Shown here piece by piece: positions 63,401-64,000 of a stretch of 64,000 nt of DNA. The notes under the pieces were generated by a model that ran no database searches, had not been told where the DNA came from, and saw only the letters and a list, made by a program, of their open reading frames with translations. Both the position numbers and the translations under genes were made by a program. How positions within the stretch are numbered: position 1 is the first letter of the stretch; the number at the start of each line of letters is the position of its first letter. The stretch is from NCBI GenBank assembly GCA_013365365.1, contig JABVXU010000020.1, forward strand, positions 1 to 64,000, given 5' to 3'. Origin of the DNA: Cruorifilaria tuberocauda. Taxonomy: Eukaryota > Nematoda > Chromadorea > Rhabditida > Onchocercidae.

Positions 63401-64000
63401 CTAGCCTTATTTGCTCTTCCTCTTTCGATATTGTTCCAAGCTAAATAATTTTCATCATGATGCATTCGATGAAAACACAAACTTCAAAAAAAGTTTCATA
63501 AATTTCATATGAAACAATTGTAAATTGAACAGAACAATTCAACGACATCAGCTACGAGCTTTTTTCCGGACACACATCTACGCTCACGCGCAATCAGATT
63601 ACCATTGACTACATGGAAAACTGATATATTTAATAACACCTTCAGCAATACTTGAATTGTACATCAAACAATTTTGAATAATACCAATTTCTGCATCCGT
63701 AAATTCCATTTTATTTTGAGAAACGAGAAAATCCGACTAAGCTGATCGCCAATAGCTACTCTGATCCTAATCAAAGGGTTTTGTCCACGTTGCTCCACAA
63801 AATAACGATCAGCTTCGGTTTTCGGCATAAGACATATGAAAATATGTGATGGTAATGGTGAAGAGCTGCAGCCTGGAAAACACGATATAAAACAATAAAA
63901 TGAAATTCAGTTGGAAAATTGGAACTTAATTTTAATTCAATGACATCAGTGATTATGAATAAACTTCAACATACTTGGAAAAAATTTCTGCAGAGAAGGA
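60423..64000 (-). CDS. Unrecognised acidic, serine-rich protein (5' end beyond the window)
   Basis: Exons can be read on the minus strand: about 63870-63690 (MPKTEADRYFVEQRGQNPLI, IRVAIGDQLSR), about 63626-63540 (VVNGNLIARERRCVSGKK), 63436-63315 (ISKEEEQIRLVLYPDKTTRV, ATPTVFSINR), 62960-62742 (acidic, SSATEDDDDGPF, then VLKATVTELYYL), 62574-62440 (LQFKCGKESEIKLVYSTGMK, WRIFLHLLDRGYGD), 62080-61812 (FIEQKWQERIRKRCKSANNF) and a long last exon from 61592 to 60423. The last exon is disordered, with S, T, Q and N runs, and ends SVEIRSSDNKEMQ with a stop. The domain-like part is in the first half and the tail is low complexity, a pattern common for nuclear regulators. I cannot assign a family. The product is not complete here. 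Confidence 0.6.

Noticed and set aside
1..64000. Search for CRISPR arrays, rRNA, insertion sequences or bacterial operons
   Set aside because: No spaced direct repeats, rRNA-like blocks or transposase motifs were seen, and all recognisable genes are intron-rich eukaryotic ones.

Overview
The window is nuclear DNA of a nematode, most likely a filarial or related spirurid. The sequence is very AT-rich. Genes are broken into short exons by many small GT-AG introns. Several start codons sit just behind a TTTCAG-like acceptor, as expected for spliced-leader trans-splicing. From memory, the C. elegans counterparts of dnc-2, gly-5, thoc-2, dbn-1, hsp-75/TRAP1 and der-2 all lie on chromosome III, so the window looks like one conserved nematode chromosome block. 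The species cannot be named from this alone.

Layout. 1-7615: no gene supported, but a GC-rich, pyrimidine-rich island lies at about 2280-2600. 7616-10231 (-): dynamitin (dynactin subunit 2). 10232-12094: divergent promoter region. 12095-18191 (+): polypeptide GalNAc-transferase of the GLY-5 type, with two mutually exclusive lectin exons. 20253-23354 (+): mitochondrial S-adenosylmethionine carrier. 23627-26089 (-): PI-PLC X-domain protein, tail to tail with the carrier. 27072-27269 (+): possible small gene. 27635-29147 (-): secreted cysteine-rich protein. 29148-32591: mostly empty, holding a relic copy of thoc-2 exon 1. 32592-42352 (+): THO complex subunit 2, about 10 kb and many exons. 42728-44760 (-): secreted or membrane PAN-like protein. 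46497-49673 (-): drebrin-like ADF-H/SH3 actin-binding protein. 51170-53447 (-): Derlin-2. 53916-59049 (-): TRAP1. 60423 to beyond 64000 (-): unrecognised acidic, serine-rich protein, cut by the window edge.

Functionally the genes are mostly housekeeping: dynein transport, O-glycosylation, mitochondrial SAM import, mRNA export, actin and endocytosis, ER-associated degradation and mitochondrial chaperoning. TRAP1 followed by Derlin on one strand resembles the C. elegans R151.7/R151.6 pair and may be an operon. The most interesting item is the gly-5 gene. Two in-frame exons encode the same lectin alpha-repeat with opposite net charge, and a long imperfect hairpin lies in the intron between them. 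That layout suggests a splicing switch that would change the substrate choice of the enzyme.
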